Notes: a model not told the origin generated them from the sequence alone. Shown: positions 24,431-33,387, counted from the stretch's first letter. The stretch is 64,000 nucleotides of DNA from Haloterrigena sp. KLK7 (GCF_037914945.1 NZ_CP149787.1:2790001-2854000), one strand, 5' to 3'. Numbers and translations: made by a program.

Positions 24431-26341
24431 GTGTCCGTGTCTCTCGCAGATCGTCCCCTCGTCGATCGGCTCTCGTCCGGTGCCGTCAGCGCGTGGCTCG
24501 AGCGCCACGCCCTCTCGCTGATCACGCTCGGGACGGCGGCCGTCCTCGTCGTCATGCTCTACCTGCCCGTCGGCCTCGTCTTCGTCGAGGCGCTCCTCGA
24601 GGACGGGTCGCCGACGCTCGGCCATTTCGTCGAGGTGCTGACGGACCCGTTCTACTTCGGCGTCCTCGCGGATGTCTTCGCGGACCCGCTCGCGATCGGC
24701 ACGCATCTCGGCTCGCTCGCGGGCTGGATCGCGGGGATTTCGGTCTCGCTGACGGTCGCGTCCCCGCTCCCCGGCGTCGACCTCTCCGTCCCGTGGCTCG
24801 CCGTCGACGCGCCGCCCGTCCGGAAGGGGCTGTTCGGCTTCACGGCCTATCAGGCCGCCCTGTCGACGGCCGGGAGCGTCGCGCTCGGCCTCCCGGCCGC
24901 CGCTATCCTCGCGAACTACGAGTTCTACGGCCGGCGAACCCTCCGGTCGCTGACGATTCTCCCGTTCGTGCTGCCCGGAATCATGGTCGCCGTCGGCTTC
25001 TACGCGATGTTCGGGCAAACGGGGACGCTCAACACCGTTCTCGGCCTCATCGGCGTCGGACCGTTCGCGTTCATCGAGACGAGCCCGCTCGCGATCGTGA
25101 TCCTCGCCCACGCCTTCTACAACGCGCCGCTGGTCGCCCGCCTGACCGTCGCCGCCTGGGAGTCCGTCGACGCCCGGACCGTCGAGACCGCCCGCAGCCT
25201 CGGCGCGAGTCCGCGCCGGGCCTTCCGCGACGTCGTCGTCCCGCAGCTCGTTCCGGCGGTCCTCACCGGCGCCCTGCTGACCTTCATCTTCACGTTCATG
25301 ACCTTCCCCATCGTGCTCGCGCTGGGCGGCCTCCGGCTGGCGACCGTCGAGGTCTGGATCTACGACCGCGTCCAGCGGCTGGCCTACGGCGAGGCGGCGA
25401 CGCTCGCGATCCTCGAAACGACGCTCTCGCTGGGGTTGACCTACGCCTATCTCCGCTACGAGTCCGCCCGGTCCGGGTTCTCGCAGGCGCCGTCGCCACC
25501 GCCGAGGGAGCCGCTCTTCCCCGACGTTCGGACGGCGCTCTCGCCGCGACGGCTCGCCGTGCTCGGCTACGGTCTCGTCGCGCTCGTCCTCTTCGTCGGG
25601 CCGCTGGCGAGTCTCGTCGTCGGGAGTTTCACTGACGGCTCCGGACTCACCCTCCGGAACTACGCGTTCCTGCTCGAGCGCCAGCTCGAGGGGGCGAGCT
25701 TCCAGACGCGTCCGGTCCCCGCGATCCGGAACTCGCTGCTGTTCGGGCTCGCGACGCTGGCCGTCGCGGTCCCGATGGGCGTCGTAATCTCGGTACTGAC
25801 GGCCCGGGCTGGCAGGAGCGGGCGGCTCGTCGACACGCTCGCGATGCTCCCGCTGGCCGTCAGCGGCGTCGTCTTCGGGCTCGGGCTCCTGCAGGGGCTG
25901 GTCTTCGGTATCCCGCTGCCCGGCGGCTGGCGCTTTCAGGTGACGGGCACGGTCGCCATCGTCGCCGCCCACGCGGTCGCGGCCTACCCGTTCGTGACGC
26001 GCAACGTCTCGCCGCTGCTCGCGACCCTCGATCCGGCGATGCTCGAGTCCGCCCGCGCGCTCGGCGCCTCGCGGGCCCGCGCGCTCGTCGATATCGAACT
26101 CCCGCTCGTCGCGAACGGGATCGTCGCCGGCGCGGCCTTCGCCTTCGCTATCTCGATCGGCGAGTTCTCTTCGACGGTCATTTTGGCCAGCGGGAGCGAG
26201 CACTACACGATGCCGGTCGCCGTCGAACGCTACCTCGGCCGTCGATCCGGTCCCGCGATCGCCATGGGAACCCTGCTGTTGCTCGTCACGGCGGCGAGTT
26301 TCGTCGTCGTCGACCGCGTCGGCGGGAGGTACGAGCTGTGA
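24431..26341 (+). CDS. ABC transporter permease, fused two-domain (ThiP-like)
   Basis: A 636-residue membrane protein with two permease halves in one chain. Each half carries an EAA-type loop for the ATPase: ETARSLGASPRRAFRDVVVP in the first and ESARALGASRARALVDIELP in the second. About 12 transmembrane segments are expected. The first half has an extra ~75-residue outward or inter-helix segment after the first TM. The start is a GTG nine bases after the binding-protein stop, and the end overlaps the ATPase start by four bases. Confidence 0.88.
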   Translation: MSVSLADRPLVDRLSSGAVSAWLERHALSLITLGTAAVLVVMLYLPVGLVFVEALLEDGSPTLGHFVEVLTDPFYFGVLADVFADPLAIGTHLGSLAGWIAGISVSLTVASPLPGVDLSVPWLAVDAPPVRKGLFGFTAYQAALSTAGSVALGLPAAAILANYEFYGRRTLRSLTILPFVLPGIMVAVGFYAMFGQTGTLNTVLGLIGVGPFAFIETSPLAIVILAHAFYNAPLVARLTVAAWESVDARTVETARSLGASPRRAFRDVVVPQLVPAVLTGALLTFIFTFMTFPIVLALGGLRLATVEVWIYDRVQRLAYGEAATLAILETTLSLGLTYAYLRYESARSGFSQAPSPPPREPLFPDVRTALSPRRLAVLGYGLVALVLFVGPLASLVVGSFTDGSGLTLRNYAFLLERQLEGASFQTRPVPAIRNSLLFGLATLAVAVPMGVVISVLTARAGRSGRLVDTLAMLPLAVSGVVFGLGLLQGLVFGIPLPGGWRFQVTGTVAIVAAHAVAAYPFVTRNVSPLLATLDPAMLESARALGASRARALVDIELPLVANGIVAGAAFAFAISIGEFSSTVILASGSEHYTMPVAVERYLGRRSGPAIAMGTLLLLVTAASFVVVDRVGGRYEL

Positions 26342-27558
26342 CCGACCTCCGACTCGAGGGCGTCACCAAGCGCTACGGCGCGGACGGAACCGGCGTGGGG
26401 GACGGAGACGGCGGCACCGTCGCGCTGCGGGACGTCGACCTGACCGTCCGCGACGGCGAGTTCTTCACGCTCGTCGGGCCGTCGGGCTGCGGGAAGACGA
26501 CCACGCTCCGGACCGTCGCGGGGTTCGAGGCGCCGACCGAGGGGACGGTTCGGTTCGACGGTGAGCCGGTCACCGACGCGGCGCCCGAGGAGCGCGACGT
26601 CGGCGTCGTCTTCCAGAGCTACGCGCTCTTTCCCCACATGAGCGTCGCCGAAAACGTCGGCTACGGGCTCCGGTACCGGGAACCGCCCGCGGGGACGAGC
26701 GCCGACGAACGCGTCCGAGAACTGCTCGAACTGGTCGACCTCGAGGGAATGGGCGATCGCGATCCCGACCAGCTATCGGGCGGGCAGCGCCAGCGGGTCG
26801 CGCTGGCCCGCGCGCTCGCGCCGGAACCCGACCTCCTCCTGCTCGACGAACCGATGAGCGCGCTCGACGCGCGGCTCCGGGAGTCGCTGCGCCGACAGCT
26901 CACGCGGATCCAGTCGACGCTCGGAATCACGACCGTCTACGTCACCCACGATCAGGCGGAGGCGCTGGCGATCTCGGACCGCCTCGCGGTGATGCGCGAC
27001 GGGCGGATCGAACAGGTCGGTCGCCCTCGAGAGATCTACCGCGAGCCGTCGACGCGGTTCGTCGCCGAGTTCGTCGGCGACAACAACGTCTTCGACGCGA
27101 CCGTGCGCGCCCGCGACGGCGACCGAGCGCGGGTCGCCGTCGACGGCAGCGACCGCGAGTTCGAGATCGCGGGCGTCCCGGCGGGCGCGGAGCGAGTGAG
27201 TTTCTGCGTCCGACCGGCCGCGCTGGCTCGAGCCGCCGACGCCAATCGGTTCGCCGTCGATATCGAGACCAGCGAGTTCCGCGGCGAGCACGTCCGAGCG
27301 TACGGGCAGTGGGACGGCCGGTCGGTCGTGCTCCAGTTCGACGCCGCGGAACGACCGGCGGCGGGAGCCGGCGGCCGCGAGGGGGTGGAGGCGACCACCG
27401 ACGGTGGTGCGGACGCGGCGAGCAACGAGGGTCGTGACGCGGCGAGCGATGGCGCGCCGACCGACGGCGGTGCGGACGCGACGGTCGACGGCGACGTCAC
27501 GGTGGGGTTCGCGCCGACGGCCGCTCGCGTGCTGGAGACGCGGTCGCAGTCGCGATAA
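26338..27558 (+). CDS. ABC transporter ATP-binding protein (thiamine/Fe/polyamine type)
   Basis: A 406-residue ATPase driving the adjacent permease. Walker A is GPSGCGKTTT, Q-loop VVFQSYALFPHM, signature LSGGQRQRVALARAL, Walker B LLLLDEPMSALD and H-loop VTHDQAEA. A C-terminal TOBE-like domain follows. A GTG start overlaps the permease stop. Between two TOBE strands lies a low-complexity stretch of ~35 residues (27390-27500) with the unit TDGGADA duplicated at DNA level, so the linker looks newly expanded. No TPP-type leader RNA was recognised for the operon. Confidence 0.9.
   Translation: MTDLRLEGVTKRYGADGTGVGDGDGGTVALRDVDLTVRDGEFFTLVGPSGCGKTTTLRTVAGFEAPTEGTVRFDGEPVTDAAPEERDVGVVFQSYALFPHMSVAENVGYGLRYREPPAGTSADERVRELLELVDLEGMGDRDPDQLSGGQRQRVALARALAPEPDLLLLDEPMSALDARLRESLRRQLTRIQSTLGITTVYVTHDQAEALAISDRLAVMRDGRIEQVGRPREIYREPSTRFVAEFVGDNNVFDATVRARDGDRARVAVDGSDREFEIAGVPAGAERVSFCVRPAALARAADANRFAVDIETSEFRGEHVRAYGQWDGRSVVLQFDAAERPAAGAGGREGVEATTDGGADAASNEGRDAASDGAPTDGGADATVDGDVTVGFAPTAARVLETRSQSR
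27399..27486 (+). repeat. Imperfect internal duplication in the ABC ATPase linker
   Basis: The segment coding TDGGADAA near 27399 recurs as TDGGADAT near 27462, with DAASNEGRDAASDGA between. The DNA copies differ at a few third positions. The insertion is in frame and outside the nucleotide-binding domain. Confidence 0.6.
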
Positions 27559-27579
27559 GACGGAGTCGTCCCGTCCGTC

Positions 27580-28158
27580 TCAGGCCTGTCGCGCCATCTG
27601 CGCCGAGAGTTCGACGTGGTCGTACGGATCGGTCGTCACGCTCGGCCCGTGGCCCGTGTGCATCGCCTCGAGGTCCGGATCGATCCGCTCGAGGACGCGA
27701 TCGATGCTCTCGATCAGCTGCGCTCGGTCGCCCTCCTCGAGGTCCGTCCGACCGAAACTCCCGTTCTGGAAGATCAGATCGCCGGCGAAGAGGACGCCGG
27801 CGTCCTCGGCGTAGAAGCAGAGGTGGTCGTTCTTGTGGCCGGGCGTGTGGAGCGCGACGTACTCGTGGTCGCCCAGTCGGACCGTCTCCTCGTCGGCGAT
27901 GGCGCGGTCGACGCCGTCGATCGAGGGGGCGAACCCCCACGCGTCGACGTCGAAGGCGTCTTTCACCGCCTCGAGGTTGCCGACGTGGTCGCGGTGGGTG
28001 TGCGTGAGCACGACGGCGTCGATGTCGTCGACCCGCTCCCGAACGGCCGCGACGACGTCGAAGTTCGCTCCCGCGTCGATCAGCACGGTCCGCTCGCCGT
28101 CGACGAGAAAGACGTTGCTCGTAAACGCCTGGACGCCCTGTGCGAGGTTGTCGATCAT
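27580..28158 (-). CDS. MBL-fold metallo-hydrolase
   Basis: A 192-residue metallo-beta-lactamase-fold hydrolase. The metal motif HTHRDH is near residues 55-60, followed by HTPGHKNDH (third His region), GDLIFQNGSFGRTDL and the C-terminal HTGHGPS. The arrangement resembles glyoxalase II-like and persulfide dioxygenase-like hydrolases, but the substrate cannot be fixed. I start at MIDNLAQGVQAF; the ORF is open for 51 more residues of arginine-rich shadow sequence. Convergent with the transporter operon. Confidence 0.88.
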   Translation of the reverse strand: MIDNLAQGVQAFTSNVFLVDGERTVLIDAGANFDVVAAVRERVDDIDAVVLTHTHRDHVGNLEAVKDAFDVDAWGFAPSIDGVDRAIADEETVRLGDHEYVALHTPGHKNDHLCFYAEDAGVLFAGDLIFQNGSFGRTDLEEGDRAQLIESIDRVLERIDPDLEAMHTGHGPSVTTDPYDHVELSAQMARQA

Positions 28159-28371
28159 AGCCCACGATACGCCGTCGACCGGTTTGTACGTATCGACATC
28201 TCGACACGCGCGTCGATCCCGGACGTGTTTGCGACTCGGTCCCGTCCCCGTCCGATCGCGATTCGGCCCCTGAACCCGGCTATTTCGGGTTCTCGATCGG
28301 GATATCGGCAAGTTGACTCGAGACTCTCGTATTCACAAGGATTTTTAGCTGCGGCACGTAGTGGTAGACGA

Positions 28372-29619
28372 ATGAACCGGTCGGTCTCCGTCGTCGCCGT
28401 CGTTCTCGTCGTCCTCTGTGTCGCCGGTCTCGGCGTCCCGACGGCGATGGCCGGGACAGGTGCTGCACAGAGCGACCCGTCAACGGAGCGGCAGGTAATG
28501 GCGGCGTCACCGACGGAGACGCAGTCGCAGTTACAGTCGCCGGCGATCGCTCAGTCCCAGGACTTCGATCAGACGACCTTCGAGATCACCGTCCACGAGA
28601 ACGGGAGCGCGACGTGGACGATCCGCCACGAACAGCAGTTCGATCGCGAGAACGAATCCGAGGAACGGACGGCGTTCGAGGAGTTCGCCGAGGAATTCGA
28701 GTCCGAAGAGACCCCGCTCTACGAGCGGTTTATCAACTCGTCTACGGCCATGACGGCGAGCGGTGCCGAGCAGACCGATCGAGAGATGGAGGCGACGAAC
28801 TTCCGACGTTCCGCGGAAGTAGATCAGCCCGGTGGCAGGCGTGGCATCGTCGAAATGACGTTTACCTGGAAGGGATTCGCCCGGATCGACGACGGGACCG
28901 TCGAAGTCGGCGACGTCTTCGAGGACCTCTACATCGCGGAGGACCAGGCGATCGAGATCGAGGCCGGCGACGGGCTCACGTTCGACCGCATCGACCCCGA
29001 AGACGACGCCCGATACGGACGCGACTCGCTCGAGAACACGAATTCGGTCCGCTGGAGCGGCGAGCAGCAGTTCCTCGACGGGCAACCGCGAGCGGTGTTC
29101 GTTCGGGAGGGGACCGCGGGGAGCGCCGCCACGTGGCAACTCGCCGCCGGCGGCCTCTTCGCGTTGGCGATCGGCGGCGGCGCCATCTGGTATCACCGCC
29201 GGCGGACCGACGACACCGGCGGCGACGCGACACCGGACCCGGTCGGACAGTCGGACGACGCGGGGGCGGCCGCCTCGTCGCCGTCGGCCGCGGCCGCGAC
29301 AGCGGCGACGGCCGATCGCGATCGCGACGACGAGCCGTCGTCGCGGGAGCCGGAGCCGGACCCGGAACCGGATCCGCTCCCCGACGAAGAACTGCTCACT
29401 GACGAGGACCGGGTCGTCAAACTCATCCGTGAGAACGGCGGCCGCATGAAACAGGTCAACATCGTCGACGAAACCGGCTGGTCGAAATCCAAGGTGAGCA
29501 TGCTCCTGTCCGATATGGAGGAGGACGGTACGATCAGCAAACTCCGCGTCGGCCGCGAGAATATCATCAGCCTCGACGGGTTCGAACCCGAGGCAACCAA
29601 GTCGCCCTTCGAGGATTAA
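28372..29619 (+). CDS. Membrane-anchored helix-turn-helix regulator
   Basis: A 415-residue protein. A signal peptide (MNRSVSVVAVVLVVLCVAGLGVPTAMA) leads to an extracytoplasmic domain of ~220 residues beginning FEITVHENGSATWTI. One transmembrane helix (LAAGGLFALAIGGGAIWY, ~265-283) follows, then a disordered Asp/Pro/Glu linker. The cytoplasmic end is a winged helix: LLTDEDRVVKLIRENGGRMKQVNIVDETGWSKSKVSMLLSDMEEDGTI. This signal peptide - sensor - TM - HTH design is common in haloarchaea and suggests a one-component sensor of envelope state. A TTTTTAG element lies ~20 bases before the ATG. Confidence 0.85.
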   Translation: MNRSVSVVAVVLVVLCVAGLGVPTAMAGTGAAQSDPSTERQVMAASPTETQSQLQSPAIAQSQDFDQTTFEITVHENGSATWTIRHEQQFDRENESEERTAFEEFAEEFESEETPLYERFINSSTAMTASGAEQTDREMEATNFRRSAEVDQPGGRRGIVEMTFTWKGFARIDDGTVEVGDVFEDLYIAEDQAIEIEAGDGLTFDRIDPEDDARYGRDSLENTNSVRWSGEQQFLDGQPRAVFVREGTAGSAATWQLAAGGLFALAIGGGAIWYHRRRTDDTGGDATPDPVGQSDDAGAAASSPSAAAATAATADRDRDDEPSSREPEPDPEPDPLPDEELLTDEDRVVKLIRENGGRMKQVNIVDETGWSKSKVSMLLSDMEEDGTISKLRVGRENIISLDGFEPEATKSPFED

Positions 29620-29678
29620 CGAACTGTCCACGCCCGAACCCGTGTCACGGTGGGACACTCTCGGATCGAAACGGAATG

Positions 29679-29684
29679 CTTAAA
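29679..29684 (+). promoter_or_regulatory. TATA-like element upstream of tRNA-Glu
   Basis: CTTAAA within GGAATGCTTAAACATCG, 45 bases before the tRNA 5' end. It would start a precursor about 20 bases upstream of the mature tRNA, for RNase P to trim. Confidence 0.5.
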
Positions 29685-29727
29685 CATCGTACGCCGCAAC
29701 GATTGAATGCAGACGGAGGACGTGAAC

Positions 29728-29802
29728 GCTCCGTTGGTGTAGTCCGGCCAATCATATTGCCCTCTCACGGCAATGACCAGGGTTCGAATCCCTGACGGAG
29801 CA
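29728..29802 (+). tRNA. tRNA-Glu (CUC)
   Basis: A complete cloverleaf. The acceptor arms are GCTCCGT and ACGGAGC. The anticodon stem TTGCC/GGCAA holds the loop CTCTCAC, giving anticodon CUC. The T-arm is AGGG-TTCGAAT-CCCT. The discriminator base is A, CCA is not encoded and there is no intron. It reads the GAG codon, dominant in this GC-rich genome. A degenerate copy of its 3' end lies at 29893-29913. Confidence 0.95.
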
Positions 29803-29892
29803 CTTCTTCGCGAACAACTTCGTGAGCCGAGAATACGATCCTGAGTTTGAATTAGACAAGTCGAGCGCAGCGAAGCGAGTACGTCTGGGCGC

Positions 29893-29913
29893 GATTCGAA
29901 TCTGACGGAACAG
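29893..29913 (+). repeat. Degenerate copy of the tRNA-Glu 3' end
   Basis: GATTCGAATC-TGACGGAACA matches the tRNA's GGTTCGAATCCCTGACGGAGCA except for two substitutions and a two-base deletion. Between it and the tRNA are a TCGCGAA/TTCGTGA hairpin (about 29806-29823), a weak inverted T-arm-like GTTTGAATT, and a region flanked by AGAC/GTCT. The order of parts parallels the better-preserved arrays after tRNA-Ser and tRNA-Leu. Confidence 0.65.
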
Positions 29914-30367
29914 CTACGCACCGGTTTTCTCGAGTTTCAGTTATCTATCTGGAGAGCCAGAGAGCCGCGGGATCGCCTCGAGCGAGGGTATCGACACCGA
30001 ACGAGTCGAGTCGAGCGGGAGCCGTGGATAGCGATTTCCGGAAAGGTGGAGATGGAAGGGGGTGCCGCGATAGGGCAGGAAACTGCCTCTGACACCGAGA
30101 GATGATAGGTGGGTACCTGCCCTACGACGACAGAGGAAACCCATCGGAATAATCGTATATCCAATACGATTTGGTATTACCCAGTGCGGTGCAGCGATCC
30201 CCGCTCGCGACGGACTCGTGACCTCACGGGCGAATGGTCGACGATCGGGGAGTGATCGGCGGTGGCAACGGAGCCCGCCGCGGCGTGTGCTACCGCCGGC
30301 TCGGACTTCAACGACCTGAACGTGTAACGCGATAGCAGAACCCCGGTCGGGACGGAAGGGGTCGTAG
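29914..30367. other. Intergenic, no gene seen
   Basis: About 450 bases between the tRNA-Glu tail copy and the LEA-like gene. Short ORFs on the minus strand have no family features. The one notable item is an AT-rich perfect inverted repeat, AATCGTAT-ATCCA-ATACGATT, at 30151-30171, which could be an operator or hairpin. Confidence 0.5.
30151..30171. repeat. AT-rich inverted repeat, 8-bp arms
   Basis: AATCGTAT and ATACGATT separated by five bases, about 200 bases upstream of the LEA14-like gene. Its AT content contrasts with the neighbourhood. Possible regulator binding site; no direct support. Confidence 0.4.
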
Positions 30368-31429
30368 ATGGGCCGTCGCAGAGCGGGGCTGGCGATTCTC
30401 GTCGCGATCCTCCTGACCGGCGGGACTGCAACGTACGGCGTGATCACGGCGGACCGGCCGCAGGTCGAATCAGTCGATACCGAGTGGGGGTCCGTGACCG
30501 ACGAGCGGACCGAGGTCGAGACTCGGATCGGCGTCGACGATCCGCAGTTACTCCGCGCCGGCGACGCCGCGGCGGACGTCTCCTATACCGTCACGGTGAA
30601 CGACATCGTGATCGCGTCGGAGCGGGAGAACCGCGTCCGACTCGACGGGACGGACACCGTCACCGTCTCGACGTGGTTCGACAACGACGAGATCCCGGCG
30701 TGGTGGGCGTCCCACGTCGACCGAAACGAGACGACGACGGTGCGCGTCGAACCGGACGTGGTGACCGACTACGGCGGCGTCCGACTCCCCGCGGAGGGGT
30801 GGACGCGGGAACGGACCGTCCGGACGGATCTGCTCGAGCCGTTACGGACGAACGAGAGCCAACGGTTCCGCGCGTACGATCGGACGGTGCTCGTCGTCGA
30901 CGAAACGGACGCTCAGTGGGGCACCGCGACCGCGAACCGAACGCCGATCACCGCGTCGGCGACGGTGACCAACCCGACCGGGATCCCGGTACCGATCGCG
31001 GAGATCGGGTACACGATACGGCTGAACGGAATCGTCGTCGGCCAGGGCGTCGCCGCCAACCGGACCGTCGTCGCGCCCGACAGTACGGAGACGATCGAGG
31101 CCAGCGCGGCTATCGACAACTCCGAGCTCGACGACTGGTGGGTGACGCACGTCCGGAACGACGAGCGGTCGAATCTGACGGTCGAGTTCGACGCGACCCT
31201 CGAGTACGCCGGAATCGAGCGAACGGTCCCGCTGGACTTCCTCTCGTACGATCGCACGTTCCGGACGGACCTGATGGGGTCGACTGACGCGGACGCGGAC
31301 GAGAACGGGAACGAGTCAGCGAGTTACCGGGACGGGCAGCGAGAACGGGTTCGGAAGGCGAACCAGCAGTCGATACGACCGGCAGCGCAGTCACGACGGG
31401 ATCGTGCGAGCGCGGTCGGTTCGGGATAG
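30368..31429 (+). CDS. Membrane-anchored protein with two LEA14/WHy-like domains
   Basis: A 353-residue protein. An N-terminal hydrophobic helix (AGLAILVAILLTGGTATYGVI) anchors or exports it. Two homologous ~130-residue domains follow. Each contains a core YTVTVNDIVIASE / YTIRLNGIVVGQG, then FDNDEIPAWWASHV / IDNSELDDWWVTHV and a closing TDYGGV / LEYAGI segment. This is the pattern of LEA type 2 (WHy) domains linked to desiccation or salt stress. The last ~45 residues are a basic, Gln/Ser/Arg-rich tail of unusual composition. Function is inferred from the fold only. Confidence 0.8.
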   Translation: MGRRRAGLAILVAILLTGGTATYGVITADRPQVESVDTEWGSVTDERTEVETRIGVDDPQLLRAGDAAADVSYTVTVNDIVIASERENRVRLDGTDTVTVSTWFDNDEIPAWWASHVDRNETTTVRVEPDVVTDYGGVRLPAEGWTRERTVRTDLLEPLRTNESQRFRAYDRTVLVVDETDAQWGTATANRTPITASATVTNPTGIPVPIAEIGYTIRLNGIVVGQGVAANRTVVAPDSTETIEASAAIDNSELDDWWVTHVRNDERSNLTVEFDATLEYAGIERTVPLDFLSYDRTFRTDLMGSTDADADENGNESASYRDGQRERVRKANQQSIRPAAQSRRDRASAVGSG

Positions 31430-31432
31430 CCC

Positions 31433-31451
31433 GTTCCTCGCAGCGAGGAAC
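31433..31451. terminator. Hairpin between convergent genes
   Basis: GTTCCTCG-CAG-CGAGGAAC, a perfect 8-bp stem with 3-base loop, fills the 32-base gap between two convergent genes. It could act as a bidirectional terminator or 3'-end protector; no T-tract follows. Confidence 0.45.
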
Positions 31452-31461
31452 CGCGACGGCG

Positions 31462-33387
31462 TCACTCGCCGAGTTCGACGGTCGCGAACGCCCGCGGGTT
31501 CTCCCACGCTTCGTCGCTCTCGTCGAACCAGCCGAGCTTCGCGATTCGTTCGCCGTCTCCCCTGACGCCGATGTGGACGTCCAGTCCGAGGCGGGAGCCG
31601 ACGATCGGCCGCACGTCGTATTCCTTCCACGGGACCGCGAATTCCACCCGCCAACCGCCGTCGGTCTCAGTCGTCGCGACCTCCGCAACCCGGGCGATCG
31701 GCGCCGAGTGTGGGCCTTGCCACGGGTATTCACCGCCTCGCTCGAAACCGAGGTGGTGATCGTTTTCCCCGTCGTACGTTTCCTCGCGGCTGTTATCGAG
31801 GTCGAGATAGAGCTCCGCGAAGGCGTCCGTCCACCCCTCGGGATCGGTGATATCGACGAGCGCGTACAGCGCGTTCTCGTCCCACAGTGCCCGCCACGTT
31901 GCCGTTACCTCGAGAGGGCGGTCGGTCCAGAGGATCGTATCGACGGGATGTGCCTCGGCGAGAGTCCACGCGTCGTCGACGTCGCCGTCGATCGCCGGCA
32001 CCGAGTCCGTTCTGGGGATCGCGGCCTCGGGACTGGTCGGATCGAGCGTACTGAACCGAACCGACGCGGGGTCCGACTCGAGGCCGCGCTCGTCGACGGC
32101 CGTCACGCGCACCTCGTAGTCCCGACCCGGGCCGAGGTCGAACAGTTCCGTCACCCGTTCGACGCCACGCAGAACCGTCGGATCCCGGTCGTCGACGGTC
32201 ACCCGGTACTGGAGAACGTCGTCGCCGTCCGGATCACGCGGTTGCTCCCATCGCACGGTCGCTTCCGTCTCGTGGACCTCGACGATCCTGACCGCCTCGG
32301 GAGGCGCCGGCGCCGATCCCTCGCCGGACGGGATCGGCGTCCGCTGACCGGGTCGGTGGTCGTCGCGTCTGTCGGCGAGCCAGTCGTTGACCAGCGCACC
32401 CATGTGGTCGTCGCCGTCGGGAAGGGTCCAGTCGGCGTCGAACACGGCGGGCCGTCGGCGAGCGTCGAACGTCGCCGCACACCAGTGGACGTTCTCGTGA
32501 GCGTCGACCCACTCGCGGAACGGCTCGCCCCAGTCCTCGGTAGTGCCGATCAGGTGGGTCTCCGACCCCGCCGCCTCGGCGGTTGTGTATCCCCACTCGG
32601 TCACGAACACCGGAACCTCGAGGGCGGGCGTGCCGAACGCCGCCTCCCAGGAGCGGGGCTCCCACGACGGATAGACGTGGGCCGAGTACAGCAGTCCGTC
32701 GCGGTCGAACGGCTCCTCGGCGGCGTAGGCCGTCATCGACGACCACGCCGGCGAGCCGACGACGATCGGCGTGTCCGGGGCGCGGTCGCGAACGAGGGAC
32801 ACCCACGGGCTCGCGCGGTCGCGCCAGGTCCGCCAGGCCTCGAGTCCGCCGGCCGCCGGCTCGGTCGGCGCGCCGAACAGTTCGTAGAGGACGTGCGAGT
32901 CGTCGGCGTACCGAGGGGCGACGCGATCCCAGAACGCGCGCAGTCGACGGTCGATCGACGGCGTGTCGTAGCGTTCGCTCGCGTGATAGTCGACGAGGAG
33001 GTAGACGCCCAGTTCGGCCGCGAGTTCGACCGCCCGATCGAGGTACTCGACGACGGCGTCCATCCCGGCCGCGCCGATCGAACGGGGCTCGACCGGGAGC
33101 CGGAGTATCCGCGCGTGCCACCCCGCGGCGTCGTCGGTCGCGAGTCGGAGCGTCTCCCAGTAGTCCGTTCCCCGCTCCGCCGCGTGCTCGATGCGCCACA
33201 CCGGATCGGCGACGCTCACGCCGCGGAGGACGACCGGATTGCCGTCGGGATCGGTCAGCCATCGCCCCTCGACGCCGAGTCGCGGCGGACCGGCCGTCTC
33301 CGGACCGTCGGTTCGCCGGCTCGAGCAGCCGGCGATTCCGGCCAGCGACCCGGCCGAGAGCGATGCCAGATACCGGCGACGGTTCAT
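31462..33387 (-). CDS. GH5-like lipoprotein with Fn3 and CBM9-like domains
   Basis: A 641-residue exported lipoprotein. MNRRRYLASLSAGSLAGIAGC has twin Arg and a lipobox. Residues ~40-330 resemble a glycoside hydrolase family 5 barrel: LTDPDGNPVVLRGVS opening, YLLVDYHASE on an early strand, and the nucleophile strand PVFVTEWGYTT. A fibronectin type III domain (~385-470) and a CBM9/DOMON-like beta-sandwich (~480-641) follow. The strand that normally carries the acid/base Asn-Glu-Pro reads YELFGAPTEP, so the NEP is GAP and catalysis is doubtful. It may bind rather than cleave polysaccharide. Confidence 0.82.
   Translation of the reverse strand: MNRRRYLASLSAGSLAGIAGCSSRRTDGPETAGPPRLGVEGRWLTDPDGNPVVLRGVSVADPVWRIEHAAERGTDYWETLRLATDDAAGWHARILRLPVEPRSIGAAGMDAVVEYLDRAVELAAELGVYLLVDYHASERYDTPSIDRRLRAFWDRVAPRYADDSHVLYELFGAPTEPAAGGLEAWRTWRDRASPWVSLVRDRAPDTPIVVGSPAWSSMTAYAAEEPFDRDGLLYSAHVYPSWEPRSWEAAFGTPALEVPVFVTEWGYTTAEAAGSETHLIGTTEDWGEPFREWVDAHENVHWCAATFDARRRPAVFDADWTLPDGDDHMGALVNDWLADRRDDHRPGQRTPIPSGEGSAPAPPEAVRIVEVHETEATVRWEQPRDPDGDDVLQYRVTVDDRDPTVLRGVERVTELFDLGPGRDYEVRVTAVDERGLESDPASVRFSTLDPTSPEAAIPRTDSVPAIDGDVDDAWTLAEAHPVDTILWTDRPLEVTATWRALWDENALYALVDITDPEGWTDAFAELYLDLDNSREETYDGENDHHLGFERGGEYPWQGPHSAPIARVAEVATTETDGGWRVEFAVPWKEYDVRPIVGSRLGLDVHIGVRGDGERIAKLGWFDESDEAWENPRAFATVELGE

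Noticed and set aside
23243-26203. A 986-codon open frame on the minus strand opposite the thiamine-type transporter
   Set aside because: Composition is an Arg/Glu/Asp-rich shadow of the GC-rich plus-strand genes; no domain, and the plus-strand genes have clear families and motifs.
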